Shown: positions 1 to 7,679 of the stretch, piece after piece
How the letters are laid out: every line of letters starts with the position of its first letter
How positions within the stretch are numbered: position 1 is the first letter of the stretch
DNA from: Alkalihalobacillus sp. LMS6
GTDB lineage: Bacteria; Bacillota; Bacilli; Bacillales; Bacillaceae_D
DNA: 64,000 nt
Assembly: GCF_024362765.1 (NCBI RefSeq)
Contig: NZ_CP093302.1
Span: 2,138,001 to 2,202,000 of the forward strand
Direction of reading: 5' to 3'
The notes under the pieces: generated by a model
Seen by the model: only the letters and a program-made list of their open reading frames with translations
What the model was told of the DNA's origin: nothing
The model's database searches: none
Made by a program: the position numbers and the translations under genes

Positions 1-525
1 TGCACGTGCATCGATCTTACTAATATAAGAATCTGTTAATTTTTGTACGTTATCCGTTTCGCTACGAAGCTCATCTTCTGTCATTTCGCCTTCTTTTTGT
101 AACTTCTTCAAATCGTCATTTGCATCACGACGGATGTTACGAACTGCAACTTTTGAATCTTCTGCTGTTCTTGATACAATTTTACCTAATTCTTTTCGAC
201 GATCTTCTGTTAGTGCCGGAATAATGATACGGATGACTTGTCCGTCACTTGAAGGCGTTAAGCCCAGATCAGATTTCATGATCGCTTTTTCAATATTACC
301 GACTGCGCTTTTGTCATAAGGCGTAATTAAAAGAAGGCGTGCTTCTGGAACCGTTACAGAAGCAATTTGATTTAAAGGTGTTTCTGCACCATAATATTCA
401 ACTGTAATTCGGTCAAGAAGCGCTGGGTTTGCACGACCTGCACGCAATTTAGCTAATTCACGATTAAGCGATTCAATCGCTTTATCCATTCTTCCTTTTG
501 CATCATCTTGAATTTGTTTTGACAT
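1..525 (-). CDS. frr: Ribosome recycling factor (partial, 3' end outside window)
   Basis: The minus-strand frame opens [16 protein letters not shown] and runs without a stop to base 1. The 175 codons visible are about ten short of the usual 185-residue factor, so only the C-terminal tip is missing. RRF works with EF-G to split post-termination ribosomes in the cytoplasm. The family's N-terminal helix and the [12 protein letters not shown] segment are present. The start ATG follows the pyrH stop by two bases, with a purine-rich GGGGGAAA before it, so frr is the last visible gene of rpsB-tsf-pyrH-frr. Identity is certain from sequence and gene order. Confidence 0.96.
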   Translation of the reverse strand, partial: MSKQIQDDAKGRMDKAIESLNRELAKLRAGRANPALLDRITVEYYGAETPLNQIASVTVPEARLLLITPYDKSAVGNIEKAIMKSDLGLTPSSDGQVIRIIIPALTEDRRKELGKIVSRTAEDSKVAVRNIRRDANDDLKKLQKEGEMTEDELRSETDNVQKLTDSYISKIDARA

Positions 526-527
526 GG

Positions 528-1244
528 TTATTTCCCCCTGACAAGTGTTCCAATTTTTTCACCTAAAACGGCACGCTTAATGTTGCCTTCTTCCATAATA
601 GAGAATACGACAAGTGGAATGTCGTTGTCCATACATAGGGATGAAGCCGTTGAATCCATTACTTGAAGTCCATCGGTCAACACATCCATATACGTAATCG
701 TGTCATATTTTTTTGCATTTTTATCTGTACGAGGATCAGCGTTATATACGCCGTCTACATTATTCTTCGCCATTAAAATGACTTCTGCTTCAATTTCAGC
801 TGCTCGTAATGCTGAAGTCGTGTCAGTAGAGAAGTAAGGATTTCCTGTACCCGCAGCGAAAATTACGACGCGCTTCTTTTCTAAATGACGAATCGCTTTT
901 CGTCGAATATATGGTTCTGCCACTTGTCTCATTTCAATTGATGTTTGGACGCGAGACTCTACACCAATTGATTCGAGGCTATCTTGTAGCGCTAATGAAT
1001 TCATCACTGTCGCAAGCATGCCCATATAATCGGCTGTTGCCCGGTCCATCCCTTGTGCGCTCCCAGCCATTCCACGCCAAATGTTCCCTGCTCCAACAAC
1101 AACAGCAACTTCAACTTCAAGTTCAACAATTTCTTTTACTTGATGAGCAATGGAATTAATAATTGTTGGATCAATTCCATACCCTTGCTCTCCAGCTAAC
1201 GCTTCTCCACTAAGCTTTAAAATGACACGATTGTATTTGTTCAT
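528..1244 (-). CDS. pyrH: UMP kinase
   Basis: PyrH phosphorylates UMP to UDP with ATP in pyrimidine synthesis; it is a hexameric amino-acid-kinase-fold enzyme regulated by GTP and UTP in bacteria. The 238 residues match the family length. The N-terminal [12 protein letters not shown] holds the phosphate-binding lysine and glycines, GAGNIWRG follows at about residue 50, and [11 protein letters not shown] is the UMP-binding segment near residue 130. It lies between tsf and frr as in other Firmicutes. A hairpin in the tsf-pyrH gap suggests reduced read-through from tsf. Nothing is unusual in the protein. Confidence 0.97.
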   Translation of the reverse strand: MNKYNRVILKLSGEALAGEQGYGIDPTIINSIAHQVKEIVELEVEVAVVVGAGNIWRGMAGSAQGMDRATADYMGMLATVMNSLALQDSLESIGVESRVQTSIEMRQVAEPYIRRKAIRHLEKKRVVIFAAGTGNPYFSTDTTSALRAAEIEAEVILMAKNNVDGVYNADPRTDKNAKKYDTITYMDVLTDGLQVMDSTASSLCMDNDIPLVVFSIMEEGNIKRAVLGEKIGTLVRGK

Positions 1245-1285
1245 TGTGACCTCCGAATTTGCTTTCTTCCAGATCTTTTCTTGTG

Positions 1286-1319
1286 AAAAAGGGACACGAA
1301 CGAATGTTGTGTCCCTTTT
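1286..1319 (-). terminator. Hairpin between tsf and pyrH
   Basis: GGGACAC and GTGTCCC form a 7-bp perfect stem extended by A/T runs (AAAAA on one side, TTTT on the other), with an 11-base loop. On the minus strand a run of T follows the stem, as in an intrinsic terminator. Because pyrH and frr have no other obvious promoter here, it probably acts as a partial terminator that lowers pyrH-frr expression relative to rpsB-tsf. Confidence 0.75.
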
Positions 1320-1329
1320 AATGGGTTTG

Positions 1330-2214
1330 TTATTTTTTCACTTGAGACATAACTTCTTCAGCAAAGTTATCTTCACGCTTTTCAATACCTTCTCCAACTT
1401 CATAACGAACGAATGTTTTAACAGACGCATTTTTGCTTTGAACATATTTGCCAACTTTTTGATCGCCATCTTTCACAAATGGCTGATCTAATAAACAAAC
1501 TTGCTCGAAGAATTTGCTTAAGCGACCTTCAACCATTTTTTCAACGATGTTTTCAGGCTTGCCTTCGTTTAACGCTTGTTGCTTAAGCACTTCACGCTCA
1601 CGGTCAACCACGTCACCTGTTACTTCATCACGAGAAACATAAGTTGGGTTAATTGCCGCAACGTGCATCGCAACGTCTTTAGCAAGTTCTTCGTCGCTTG
1701 AAGAGCCGATTAGTGTAAGTACACCAATGCGTCCACCCATGTGTAGGTAAGAACCAAAAACATCGCCATCTTCTTTTTCTACAACAGTAAAACGACGTAG
1801 TGAAAGCTTTTCACCAATCTTCGCGATTGAAGAATTAATGTGCGATAATACTGTCACGCTACCGCCTTTGAAGTTTTGCTCTAACGCTTCTTCCACTGTT
1901 GCTGGATTTTCAGCTAAAACATGCTCTGCCAATTCTTTTACAAGCGCTTGGAAGTTTTCGTTTTTTGCAACGAAATCCGTTTCAGAGTTTACTTCAACGA
2001 TTACTGCTTTATTGCCGTTCGTTACAACAGATGTTAAACCTTCTGCTGCGACACGATCCGCTTTCTTTTCTGCTTTTGCAATTCCTTTTTCACGTAAGAA
2101 GTCAATCGCTTTGTCCATATCTCCGTCAACTTCTACAAGCGCCTTTTTACAATCCATCATACCAGCGCCTGTTTTTTCGCGAAGTTCTTTTACCATACTC
2201 GCTGTAACTGCCAT
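1330..2214 (-). CDS. tsf: Translation elongation factor Ts
   Basis: EF-Ts is the GDP/GTP exchange factor for EF-Tu. The 294 residues start [18 protein letters not shown], the UBA-like N-terminal domain, followed by [10 protein letters not shown] and then TDFVAKNE (about residues 80-87), the EF-Tu contact motif. A strong GGAGG lies just before the ATG. It follows rpsB as in nearly all bacteria and is flanked on both sides by terminator-like hairpins. A large plus-strand open frame over this gene is a codon-bias shadow. Confidence 0.97.
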   Translation of the reverse strand: MAVTASMVKELREKTGAGMMDCKKALVEVDGDMDKAIDFLREKGIAKAEKKADRVAAEGLTSVVTNGNKAVIVEVNSETDFVAKNENFQALVKELAEHVLAENPATVEEALEQNFKGGSVTVLSHINSSIAKIGEKLSLRRFTVVEKEDGDVFGSYLHMGGRIGVLTLIGSSSDEELAKDVAMHVAAINPTYVSRDEVTGDVVDREREVLKQQALNEGKPENIVEKMVEGRLSKFFEQVCLLDQPFVKDGDQKVGKYVQSKNASVKTFVRYEVGEGIEKREDNFAEEVMSQVKK

Positions 2215-2246
2215 TGTAATTCCTCCTGTTTACACATCTTTTTCAC

Positions 2247-2291
2247 AAAAAAAGGGTGGGAAAGGGTTAATCTCCCTTCACCACCCTTTTT
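2247..2291 (-). terminator. Hairpin between rpsB and tsf
   Basis: AAAAAGGGTGG pairs perfectly with CCACCCTTTTT over 11 bp, with a second inner GGG/CCC stem in the loop. Both strands end in T runs. On the minus strand it sits just after the rpsB stop and before the tsf ribosome binding site, so it is likely an attenuator setting the S2 to EF-Ts ratio. Confidence 0.75.
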
Positions 2292-2303
2292 GGAGTCCAA
2301 CAT

Positions 2304-3050
2304 TTATGCTGTCGTCGTTTCCTCAACGTCTTCTTCTGAATCCGTATTTTCCATTAAAACTTCTTCTTCAGCAGCTGTTGCTTCAATTACAGCATCAGCC
2401 ATTTTTCCAGTTAGCAACTTAACTGCGCGAATCGCATCATCGTTACCAGGGATCACATAGTCAATCTCATCTGGATCACAGTTTGTATCAACAATTGCTA
2501 CAATCGGAATGTTTAATTTATGTGCTTCCGCAATTGCAATACGCTCTTTACGAGGATCAATAACGAATAACGCATCAGGAATGCTATTCATGTCTTTAAT
2601 ACCGCCTAAGAATTTCTCAAGACGATCCATTTCTTTTTTAAGAAGGATAACTTCTTTTTTAGGAAGGACATCAAATGTGCCATCTTCTTGCATTTTTTCA
2701 AGATTCTTAAGACGCGTAATACGCTTTTGAATCGTTTCAAAGTTTGTTAATGTTCCACCTAACCAACGTTGGTTGATGAAGTACATGTTCGAACGAATCG
2801 CTTCGTCACGAACTGAATCTTGTGCTTGTTTCTTTGTACCAACGAAAAGAATTTTCCCTCCGTCAGCTGCAAGATCGCGAACGAAGTTGTACGCACTCTC
2901 GACTTTTTTGACCGTCTTTTGAAGGTCAATAATATAAATACCGTTTCTTTCTGTGAAGATGTAGCGATCCATTTTCGGGTTCCAACGACGAGTCTGATGA
3001 CCGAAGTGAACACCTGCTTCAAGTAATTGTTTCATGGAGATAACTGCCAC
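2304..3050 (-). CDS. rpsB: Small ribosomal subunit protein uS2
   Basis: S2 binds late to the 30S head/platform region. The sequence reads (M)[18 protein letters not shown], then RRWNPKM and IIDLQKT, diagnostic for S2, with an acidic tail. I chose the GTG start because AAGGAGG lies six bases before it and because the product then begins AVISMKQ like other Firmicute S2 proteins; the upstream in-frame GTG overlaps the Shine-Dalgarno. The protein is about 248 residues. It heads rpsB-tsf-pyrH-frr and has its own promoter behind the fla/che operon. Confidence 0.96.
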   Translation of the reverse strand: MAVISMKQLLEAGVHFGHQTRRWNPKMDRYIFTERNGIYIIDLQKTVKKVESAYNFVRDLAADGGKILFVGTKKQAQDSVRDEAIRSNMYFINQRWLGGTLTNFETIQKRITRLKNLEKMQEDGTFDVLPKKEVILLKKEMDRLEKFLGGIKDMNSIPDALFVIDPRKERIAIAEAHKLNIPIVAIVDTNCDPDEIDYVIPGNDDAIRAVKLLTGKMADAVIEATAAEEEVLMENTDSEEDVEETTTA

Positions 3051-3108
3051 ACCAAACACCTCCTTAAGGTTTTTTTATCCTCCGCAGTATTCATTTCTTG
3101 ACGACACA

Positions 3109-3123
3109 CTTATCAATGATAAG
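3109..3123 (-). promoter_or_regulatory. Small hairpin in the rpsB leader
   Basis: CTTATCAATGATAAG is a 6-bp stem with a 3-base loop in the roughly 110-nt untranslated leader of rpsB. An AGGAGG and a short open frame (GTG start, 17 codons) lie just upstream in the leader. It could be part of an autoregulatory leader, but no conserved S2 leader of Firmicutes is known to me. Confidence 0.3.
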
Positions 3124-3171
3124 AGCACCTTCGCCAAAATCCTCCTGCGTGTGTATTTAACACCGTCAATT

Positions 3172-3200
3172 ATCGTATCACATCCAAGAGGGATAAGCAA
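3172..3200 (-). promoter_or_regulatory. Sigma-A promoter of rpsB-tsf-pyrH-frr
   Basis: On the minus strand TTGCTT, a 17-base spacer and TACGAT are found, with a TG one base before the -10 (extended -10). It lies just after the swrB stop, so the translation genes are uncoupled from the flagellar operon. Confidence 0.75.
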
Positions 3201-3213
3201 GACGACTCGACAA

Positions 3214-3654
3214 TTATTTTTGTTTACGCTGCGTAAGATTCAAGATAAGCTCTACTTCTCTTACACCCATGGCTAGTTCTTTCGCTATTTCTATTGAAGA
3301 AACGCCTTCACTTTTAAGCTGATGCACCTTTTTATGCATGTGATCTACTTCCACGTTCAGTTGCTCAGAGACTACAGGCTCTATCGGCCCTTCTTTTAAC
3401 CGGTGTTCAAAAGGAAGAACGTTTGAAACTGAACGATGTTTAGAGTCCGGAGGGGGCGTTTCTGTATGTACGTGTTTGTTTTGAACGGCGTGAACAACTG
3501 CTTCATTGTCTTCCTTAACATCTTGTAGAAAGCGTTCAAGCGATGCCTCTAGTTCTTCTTTTGTTAAACGCTCGTTTACGTCTCGCTGAAGTTTTGCAAC
3601 TTTTATACTAAGATAACCAATTGCGATGAGTAAAAGCAATAGCGTGACAACCAT
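3214..3654 (-). CDS. swrB: SwrB/YlxL-family flagellar assembly protein
   Basis: In B. subtilis SwrB sits last in the fla/che operon and promotes hook-basal-body completion and sigma-D activity. This 146-residue product has one N-terminal membrane segment (VVTLLLLLIAIGYLSI), then a charged coiled-coil region (residues about 20-60), a variable linker, and a C-terminal helix-turn-helix-like motif, VSSIEIAKELAMGVREVELIL. That layout and its position directly after sigD support the call. The middle region is poorly conserved, so the assignment rests on architecture and synteny. Confidence 0.85.
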   Translation of the reverse strand: MVVTLLLLLIAIGYLSIKVAKLQRDVNERLTKEELEASLERFLQDVKEDNEAVVHAVQNKHVHTETPPPDSKHRSVSNVLPFEHRLKEGPIEPVVSEQLNVEVDHMHKKVHQLKSEGVSSIEIAKELAMGVREVELILNLTQRKQK

Positions 3655-3666
3655 AAATCCTCCTTA

Positions 3667-4422
3667 TTAACGGACAAACGCTTTTTCAGCAAATCCTTGT
3701 TTTAATTTTTTAATTGCTTTTGCGTGAATTTGCGAAATCCTTGATGTTGATAAATCGAGCACTTTGCCAATATCCGTTAACGACAATTCTTCAAAATAGC
3801 TTAATTGAATAACAAGCTGTTCATTTTCATTCAAAGCTTTAATTCGTTCAACAAGTTCCCGCTTTGTGTCGGAATGAATTAACGCTTCACCTGGTTGCTC
3901 CATTTGTTCATCGCGCACTTGGACGTGATAAGAAACATCGGTCGAGGTTGATAATACATCATCAAACGAAAGGTTTGTACTATTTAATTGCTCAAATTTA
4001 AGATAAGATACTTCCTTTTCCGTAACATTCATTTCGCGCGCAATCTCACTCGCAGCAACAGATCGACCTTGAGATTGCTCAAGCTGCTCAACAACTGTAT
4101 CCATTCGCTTGATTTTTTCGCGAACCGTGCGCGGCAAACGGTCTTCTTTTCTTAAGCCATCAATCATCGCTCCCCGTATCCGAAAAGATGCATACGTATC
4201 AAACTTTAAATCTCGATTGGCGTCAAACTTTTGGATCGCGTCAAACAGACCTTCCAAAGCGTGACTTTTCAATTCATCTTTCGTCACTGAAATCGGTAAT
4301 GTTTTTGATACTCGCTGGACATGGAAATGAACGAGAGGTAAATAGTGCTGAATTAAAGCTTCAATGGCTGCACTTGATTTTGTCTCGATCCACAATGCCC
4401 ACAGTTCAGCTTCTGACTTCAT
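3667..4422 (-). CDS. sigD: RNA polymerase sigma factor sigma-D (FliA family)
   Basis: Sigma-D directs transcription of late flagellar, motility and autolysin genes. Region 2 includes DLKFDTYASFRIRGAMIDGLR and LPRTVREK; region 4 ends LSLTDIGKVLDLSTSRISQIH, the -35-binding helix-turn-helix. I chose the ATG giving MKSEAELWALW because AGGAGAGG lies just before it and it avoids overlap with cheD; the longer frame adds 26 residues with no homology. The product is 251 residues, the usual size. The anti-sigma factor FlgM is not in this window. It follows cheD by 16 bases in the operon. Confidence 0.95.
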   Translation of the reverse strand: MKSEAELWALWIETKSSAAIEALIQHYLPLVHFHVQRVSKTLPISVTKDELKSHALEGLFDAIQKFDANRDLKFDTYASFRIRGAMIDGLRKEDRLPRTVREKIKRMDTVVEQLEQSQGRSVAASEIAREMNVTEKEVSYLKFEQLNSTNLSFDDVLSTSTDVSYHVQVRDEQMEQPGEALIHSDTKRELVERIKALNENEQLVIQLSYFEELSLTDIGKVLDLSTSRISQIHAKAIKKLKQGFAEKAFVR

Positions 4423-4438
4423 TCTCTTCCTCTCCTGT

Positions 4439-4912
4439 CTAAAGCAATTTAATGGGTTTATTTGCCGTCCGTACACGCATTGTACAGCTTGGCAAATCAA
4501 ATTCTACTGTTCTCCCGACTGTTCCACCGACTTCTCTTGCCAAAATCGGGATATGCGCCTGTTCCAACCAAGTCGTCGTAGCTTCAATATTTCGTTTTCC
4601 AATTTGCATAAATTCTTCTCGCATCACATAGCGAAACATTTGAGCCCCACCAACCATTTTTGCTTGAAGGTTGGTCGCACCTACCTTTAAGAGTTTTTCT
4701 TGCAAAAGATTCAGTGCAGTATCCGCATAGCGCCAAGGATTAAATGGCCCTTTTCGTGCTTGCGAAGCATCCGGAAGCATGATGTGCACCATCCCTGCTA
4801 TTCCATGTGCACGGTCATAAAGAACGACACTTATACACGAACCTAAACCACATGTCCTCAGTGTGCCTGTACCTGTTAGTATTTTCCATTCACCAATCGA
4901 AATCGTCTCCAT
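4439..4912 (-). CDS. cheD: Chemoreceptor glutamine deamidase CheD
   Basis: CheD deamidates specific glutamines on chemoreceptors and binds CheC to stimulate its CheY-P phosphatase activity. The catalytic Cys is in LRTCGLGSCISVVLYD, the His in AGMVHIMLPD, and the conserved VGGAQMF follows. Its 157 residues are normal. It overlaps cheC by one base. An intact CheD implies methyl-accepting receptors elsewhere in the genome even though cheA and cheW are absent here. Confidence 0.94.
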   Translation of the reverse strand: METISIGEWKILTGTGTLRTCGLGSCISVVLYDRAHGIAGMVHIMLPDASQARKGPFNPWRYADTALNLLQEKLLKVGATNLQAKMVGGAQMFRYVMREEFMQIGKRNIEATTTWLEQAHIPILAREVGGTVGRTVEFDLPSCTMRVRTANKPIKLL

Positions 4913-5523
4913 TAGCTTGATCCGTTTAAACGCTGCAGTGCCGCAGAAAGATCGTGAATAGAAGCTTTGTCGGGTAGAAAAATCAATACCCCTTCTAATT
5001 TTTGTAGGTCATTTACAATGGTCATCGTCGTTTCCATAAAAACAAATGTTTCGTGATCAACAAGGTGATATGTCGCTTCTGCTAGCACAGCACTACCGAT
5101 GTCGAGACTAAGTTCTGTCACAAGTGGGTAAGCTTGTACGTTTGTTAATGACGCAATTGCAGAAATATATGAGCCGATCATAATGTTTCCAACTTCTTGA
5201 AATGCGGATTGAGCTAGCGGCTGTTCCAACAAATCACTCACTTGTTTTTCAAGAGGTAGCAATTTGTTCGTCAATTGAATAGCTGTATCAATGTTAGTTA
5301 AAAAAAAGATTGTTCCCCGAATCTCTCCTTCTAAAGGAGAAAATACAACGCCACACGCTTCTTGATGATACACGCGCAAGCGAGGTAAATCTTCTATTGC
5401 GCGAACGTCGATTTCTGGTACATTCATTGTTACTTTTTCATTTAACAAAGTGGATAGCGCTGTGGCTGCGTACCCTGTGCTTATATTAGCTACTTCTTTT
5501 AGCATATCAGCTTGATTGATCAC
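4912..5523 (-). CDS. cheC: CheY-P phosphatase CheC
   Basis: CheC removes phosphate from CheY and works with CheD in the B. subtilis-type adaptation system. Both phosphatase motifs (D/S-x3-E-x2-N) are present: DMLKEVAN near residue 6 and SAFQEVGN near residue 96. I chose the GTG start (product about 203 residues) because AAAGGAGC lies seven bases upstream and because the GTGA overlap with the cheB stop is typical of coupled genes. A longer ATG frame would run 31 bases into cheB. In B. subtilis cheA and cheW stand upstream of cheC; here they do not. Confidence 0.93.
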   Translation of the reverse strand: MINQADMLKEVANISTGYAATALSTLLNEKVTMNVPEIDVRAIEDLPRLRVYHQEACGVVFSPLEGEIRGTIFFLTNIDTAIQLTNKLLPLEKQVSDLLEQPLAQSAFQEVGNIMIGSYISAIASLTNVQAYPLVTELSLDIGSAVLAEATYHLVDHETFVFMETTMTIVNDLQKLEGVLIFLPDKASIHDLSAALQRLNGSS

Positions 5524-6128
5524 AAGAACGCTCCTTTCGAAATAATCCATTTTCCAATTTCCTCACTCGTCAACACCTCGTCTACATAACCGGTTTTTTG
5601 TGCGGCATTTGGCATTCCAGCTATTACTGCACTTTCAACGGATTCGACAACAATGACACATGATCCCGATTCCTTTACACGAGCTAACGACGCTGATCCG
5701 TCATTTCCCATGCCTGACAAAATAATAAGCACTTTTTTCTTAAACCATACGGTGGAAGCAAATAAGTCATTAATTGACGGATGATAAAGATCACCTGTTT
5801 GAGGCTCAACAATCTTTATATAGGCGCCATTCATTTTTTTTATTAGCATCGTTTGCTGACCACCAGGACTAATATAAATCGTGCTATTCTTTAAACGTTC
5901 CCCGTGTTGAGCTTCTTTGATTGTAAATGGGAAACGCTCATTTAAACGACTGGCAAGCAAAGCTGTAAAGTGGGCTGGCATATGTTGGGCGACAACAATT
6001 GGATAAGGAAACGTATGTGGAAATTGTTCAAATACGCGTTGTAAAGCACTCGGTCCACCTGTAGAACAACCAATTACGACAACAAGCTCGCTTGAATTCG
6101 CTGTAGCCCCACTCATTTCAGTTTTCAT
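5520..6128 (-). CDS. cheB: Protein-glutamate methylesterase CheB, catalytic domain only
   Basis: CheB removes methyl groups from receptor glutamates during adaptation. Standard CheB is about 350 residues, with a CheY-like receiver domain that represses and then activates the esterase. This product has about 202 residues and begins directly at the esterase domain. The triad is intact: Ser22 in GCSTGG, His49 in AQHMP and Asp143 in GMGNDG. There is no receiver sequence upstream; the preceding gene ends in a 4-nt ATGA overlap. A TTG 15 bases upstream is an alternative start. The protein may be constitutively active or controlled in another way. Identity is firm; regulation is inferred. Confidence 0.92.
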   Translation of the reverse strand: MKTEMSGATANSSELVVVIGCSTGGPSALQRVFEQFPHTFPYPIVVAQHMPAHFTALLASRLNERFPFTIKEAQHGERLKNSTIYISPGGQQTMLIKKMNGAYIKIVEPQTGDLYHPSINDLFASTVWFKKKVLIILSGMGNDGSASLARVKESGSCVIVVESVESAVIAGMPNAAQKTGYVDEVLTSEEIGKWIISKGAFL

Positions 6129-6709
6129 ACGGTGACCAGCCAATCTTGAATAAGCAAACTAGTCGTTTCATAGATTCCATCGGTAAAATCCTCTCGAGAG
6201 CGCTCGAGCCAGCCAAGGTCAACCACATCCACTTGCACATATTGTTTTACCGTGTCTTTTAGATTCTCAAGCACCTGTTGATTCCTTCTCTCCTCAGGAT
6301 TACCTGTCCCAATTACATATGTTCGCAGAAAAGGACGCTGTTTTATTTTTTGATACGTTTTAATTAACTGGTCTTCGTTTGCAGAAAGAAAAAACAAGCG
6401 AGGAAGATCAGCTGTTTGAATTAAGGAATCAGTCCAAGTTTGAATATATAACAGCACATCAATACGAATTGTTGTTAATTGCTTCACCTGATCTGAATGT
6501 AGTAACTGATCTTGAAATTTCACTCGAAAGTGAGCCTTTGCTGCTGATGTAGAAATGCCGCACGCTTCATACCCGTAATCACTCAAGGAATGAATCAATC
6601 GTTCAACGATGCAGGCGTCATCTGCATTCGAAATAAATAGGTGAAGGGCTTTTCTCTTATGTAATGAATGTTCAATTGATCGCTTTCGCAAATTATGCGC
6701 TTGATCCAT
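6125..6709 (-). CDS. flhG: Degenerate FlhG (YlxH/MinD-like) lacking the ATPase P-loop
   Basis: FlhG is normally a MinD-type ATPase of about 290 residues that controls flagellar number and position with FlhF. By position (between flhF and cheB) and by its N-terminus MDQAHNLRKR this is FlhG: DQAxxLR is the helix that stimulates FlhF GTPase. The rest is only about 185 residues. Where GKGGVGKS should follow, the sequence reads FISNADDACIVERLI, with no Walker A, and no Walker B or switch motif is visible. Later segments such as LFFLSANEDQLIKTYQKIK still resemble the MinD fold. A GGGGGAG six bases before the ATG supports translation. It is likely a functional non-ATPase remnant rather than a pseudogene, since the frame is open and coupled. 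Confidence 0.8.
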   Translation of the reverse strand: MDQAHNLRKRSIEHSLHKRKALHLFISNADDACIVERLIHSLSDYGYEACGISTSAAKAHFRVKFQDQLLHSDQVKQLTTIRIDVLLYIQTWTDSLIQTADLPRLFFLSANEDQLIKTYQKIKQRPFLRTYVIGTGNPEERRNQQVLENLKDTVKQYVQVDVVDLGWLERSREDFTDGIYETTSLLIQDWLVTV

Positions 6710-7679
6710 GTTGATCTCCCCCAAAACGTAACCACTTTATTAATTCTTCTGCATGCGGAAAGCAGATATCATTCGGTACAGTTTGCCCGGTCGTCACACC
6801 GGAAATGGGTACAGATTGCTGATAGAGCAATTCTGCCAATAATGATAATGTTCGCGTCTCATCTTTTTTCGTTAGAATCATGCCATGTAACGCCACATCA
6901 CGAAACTGCGTGAAAATTCGATGCACATCACTTGTTTTCATTGTTAAACTTAATGTTAAATGACATTCAACATCGGATCGGTTATTTAGAAACTGCGTTA
7001 ATTGTGGTGACAACGTTGAATGAAGATAATTATCTCCTGCTGTATCAATTAAAATCATATCGGCCGCAATTTCTTCACAAAGCGCATCTAATTCTTCTGG
7101 ATCATAGACAACATAGCAAGGACACCCTAAAATATCGCTATACTTATTTAACTGCTCAACTGCCGCAATCCGGTACGTATCAAGGGTAATAAATGCGAGC
7201 GACTTCCCATCTTCATACAGCGCTTTAGCAGCAATTTTTGCTAATGTCGTTGTTTTCCCAACACCTGTTGGTCCTGCAAGACAAACAATGCGCTTTTCTC
7301 CTAATTTAGTCGTTTTAGGCTTTAACGTAGCATCTAGCACACCGTTAAAAATACGCTGAGGATCTGTTTCTCCACGGTCTTGAATCATCTTTGCCGTTAG
7401 CAATAAGCGCTTTTTCACTGCTGGCGTGACTTCAAGCTGATCGATCTGACGCGAGACAGAAACAGGCAACGTCGAGGTTTTCTCTTTTTCCGGAGCGCGC
7501 TTGTTCGTTTCTTCCATCATTCCAACCGTGACTTGAACAAACTCTTTTTGAAAAAAGCCAAGCCAGCCCCCTTCTTTCATCGAGCGACTATGGAGAATAA
7601 CTGCCCGCTCTCCCATGCTTTGCTTCACCTCTGCGACAGCTTCTTCGTAGGTTGGCGCTTTTATTTTTTTTATGATCAT
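6693..7679 (-). CDS. flhF: Flagellar SRP-type GTPase FlhF
   Basis: FlhF is the third SRP GTPase beside Ffh and FtsY and sets the placement of new flagella at the membrane. N-terminal MIIKKIKAPTYEEAVAEVK is the usual start, followed by a short basic linker, an N domain and the G domain: [10 protein letters not shown] (G1, about residue 140), DTYRIAAVEQL (G2), DTAG (G3), TKKDET (G4). At 328 residues it is somewhat shorter than typical. The G3 motif reads DTAGDN, whereas Ffh and FtsY in this window read DTAGR; the conserved arginine is therefore replaced by aspartate. It overlaps flhG by 17 bases and flhA by 4. Confidence 0.94.
   Translation of the reverse strand: MIIKKIKAPTYEEAVAEVKQSMGERAVILHSRSMKEGGWLGFFQKEFVQVTVGMMEETNKRAPEKEKTSTLPVSVSRQIDQLEVTPAVKKRLLLTAKMIQDRGETDPQRIFNGVLDATLKPKTTKLGEKRIVCLAGPTGVGKTTTLAKIAAKALYEDGKSLAFITLDTYRIAAVEQLNKYSDILGCPCYVVYDPEELDALCEEIAADMILIDTAGDNYLHSTLSPQLTQFLNNRSDVECHLTLSLTMKTSDVHRIFTQFRDVALHGMILTKKDETRTLSLLAELLYQQSVPISGVTTGQTVPNDICFPHAEELIKWLRFGGDQHGSSA

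Noticed and set aside
1838-2422. 194-codon open frame on the plus strand over tsf and rpsB
   Set aside because: It is antisense to two certain genes, has no ribosome binding site or domain pattern, and spans their intergenic terminator. Codon bias on the other strand explains it.
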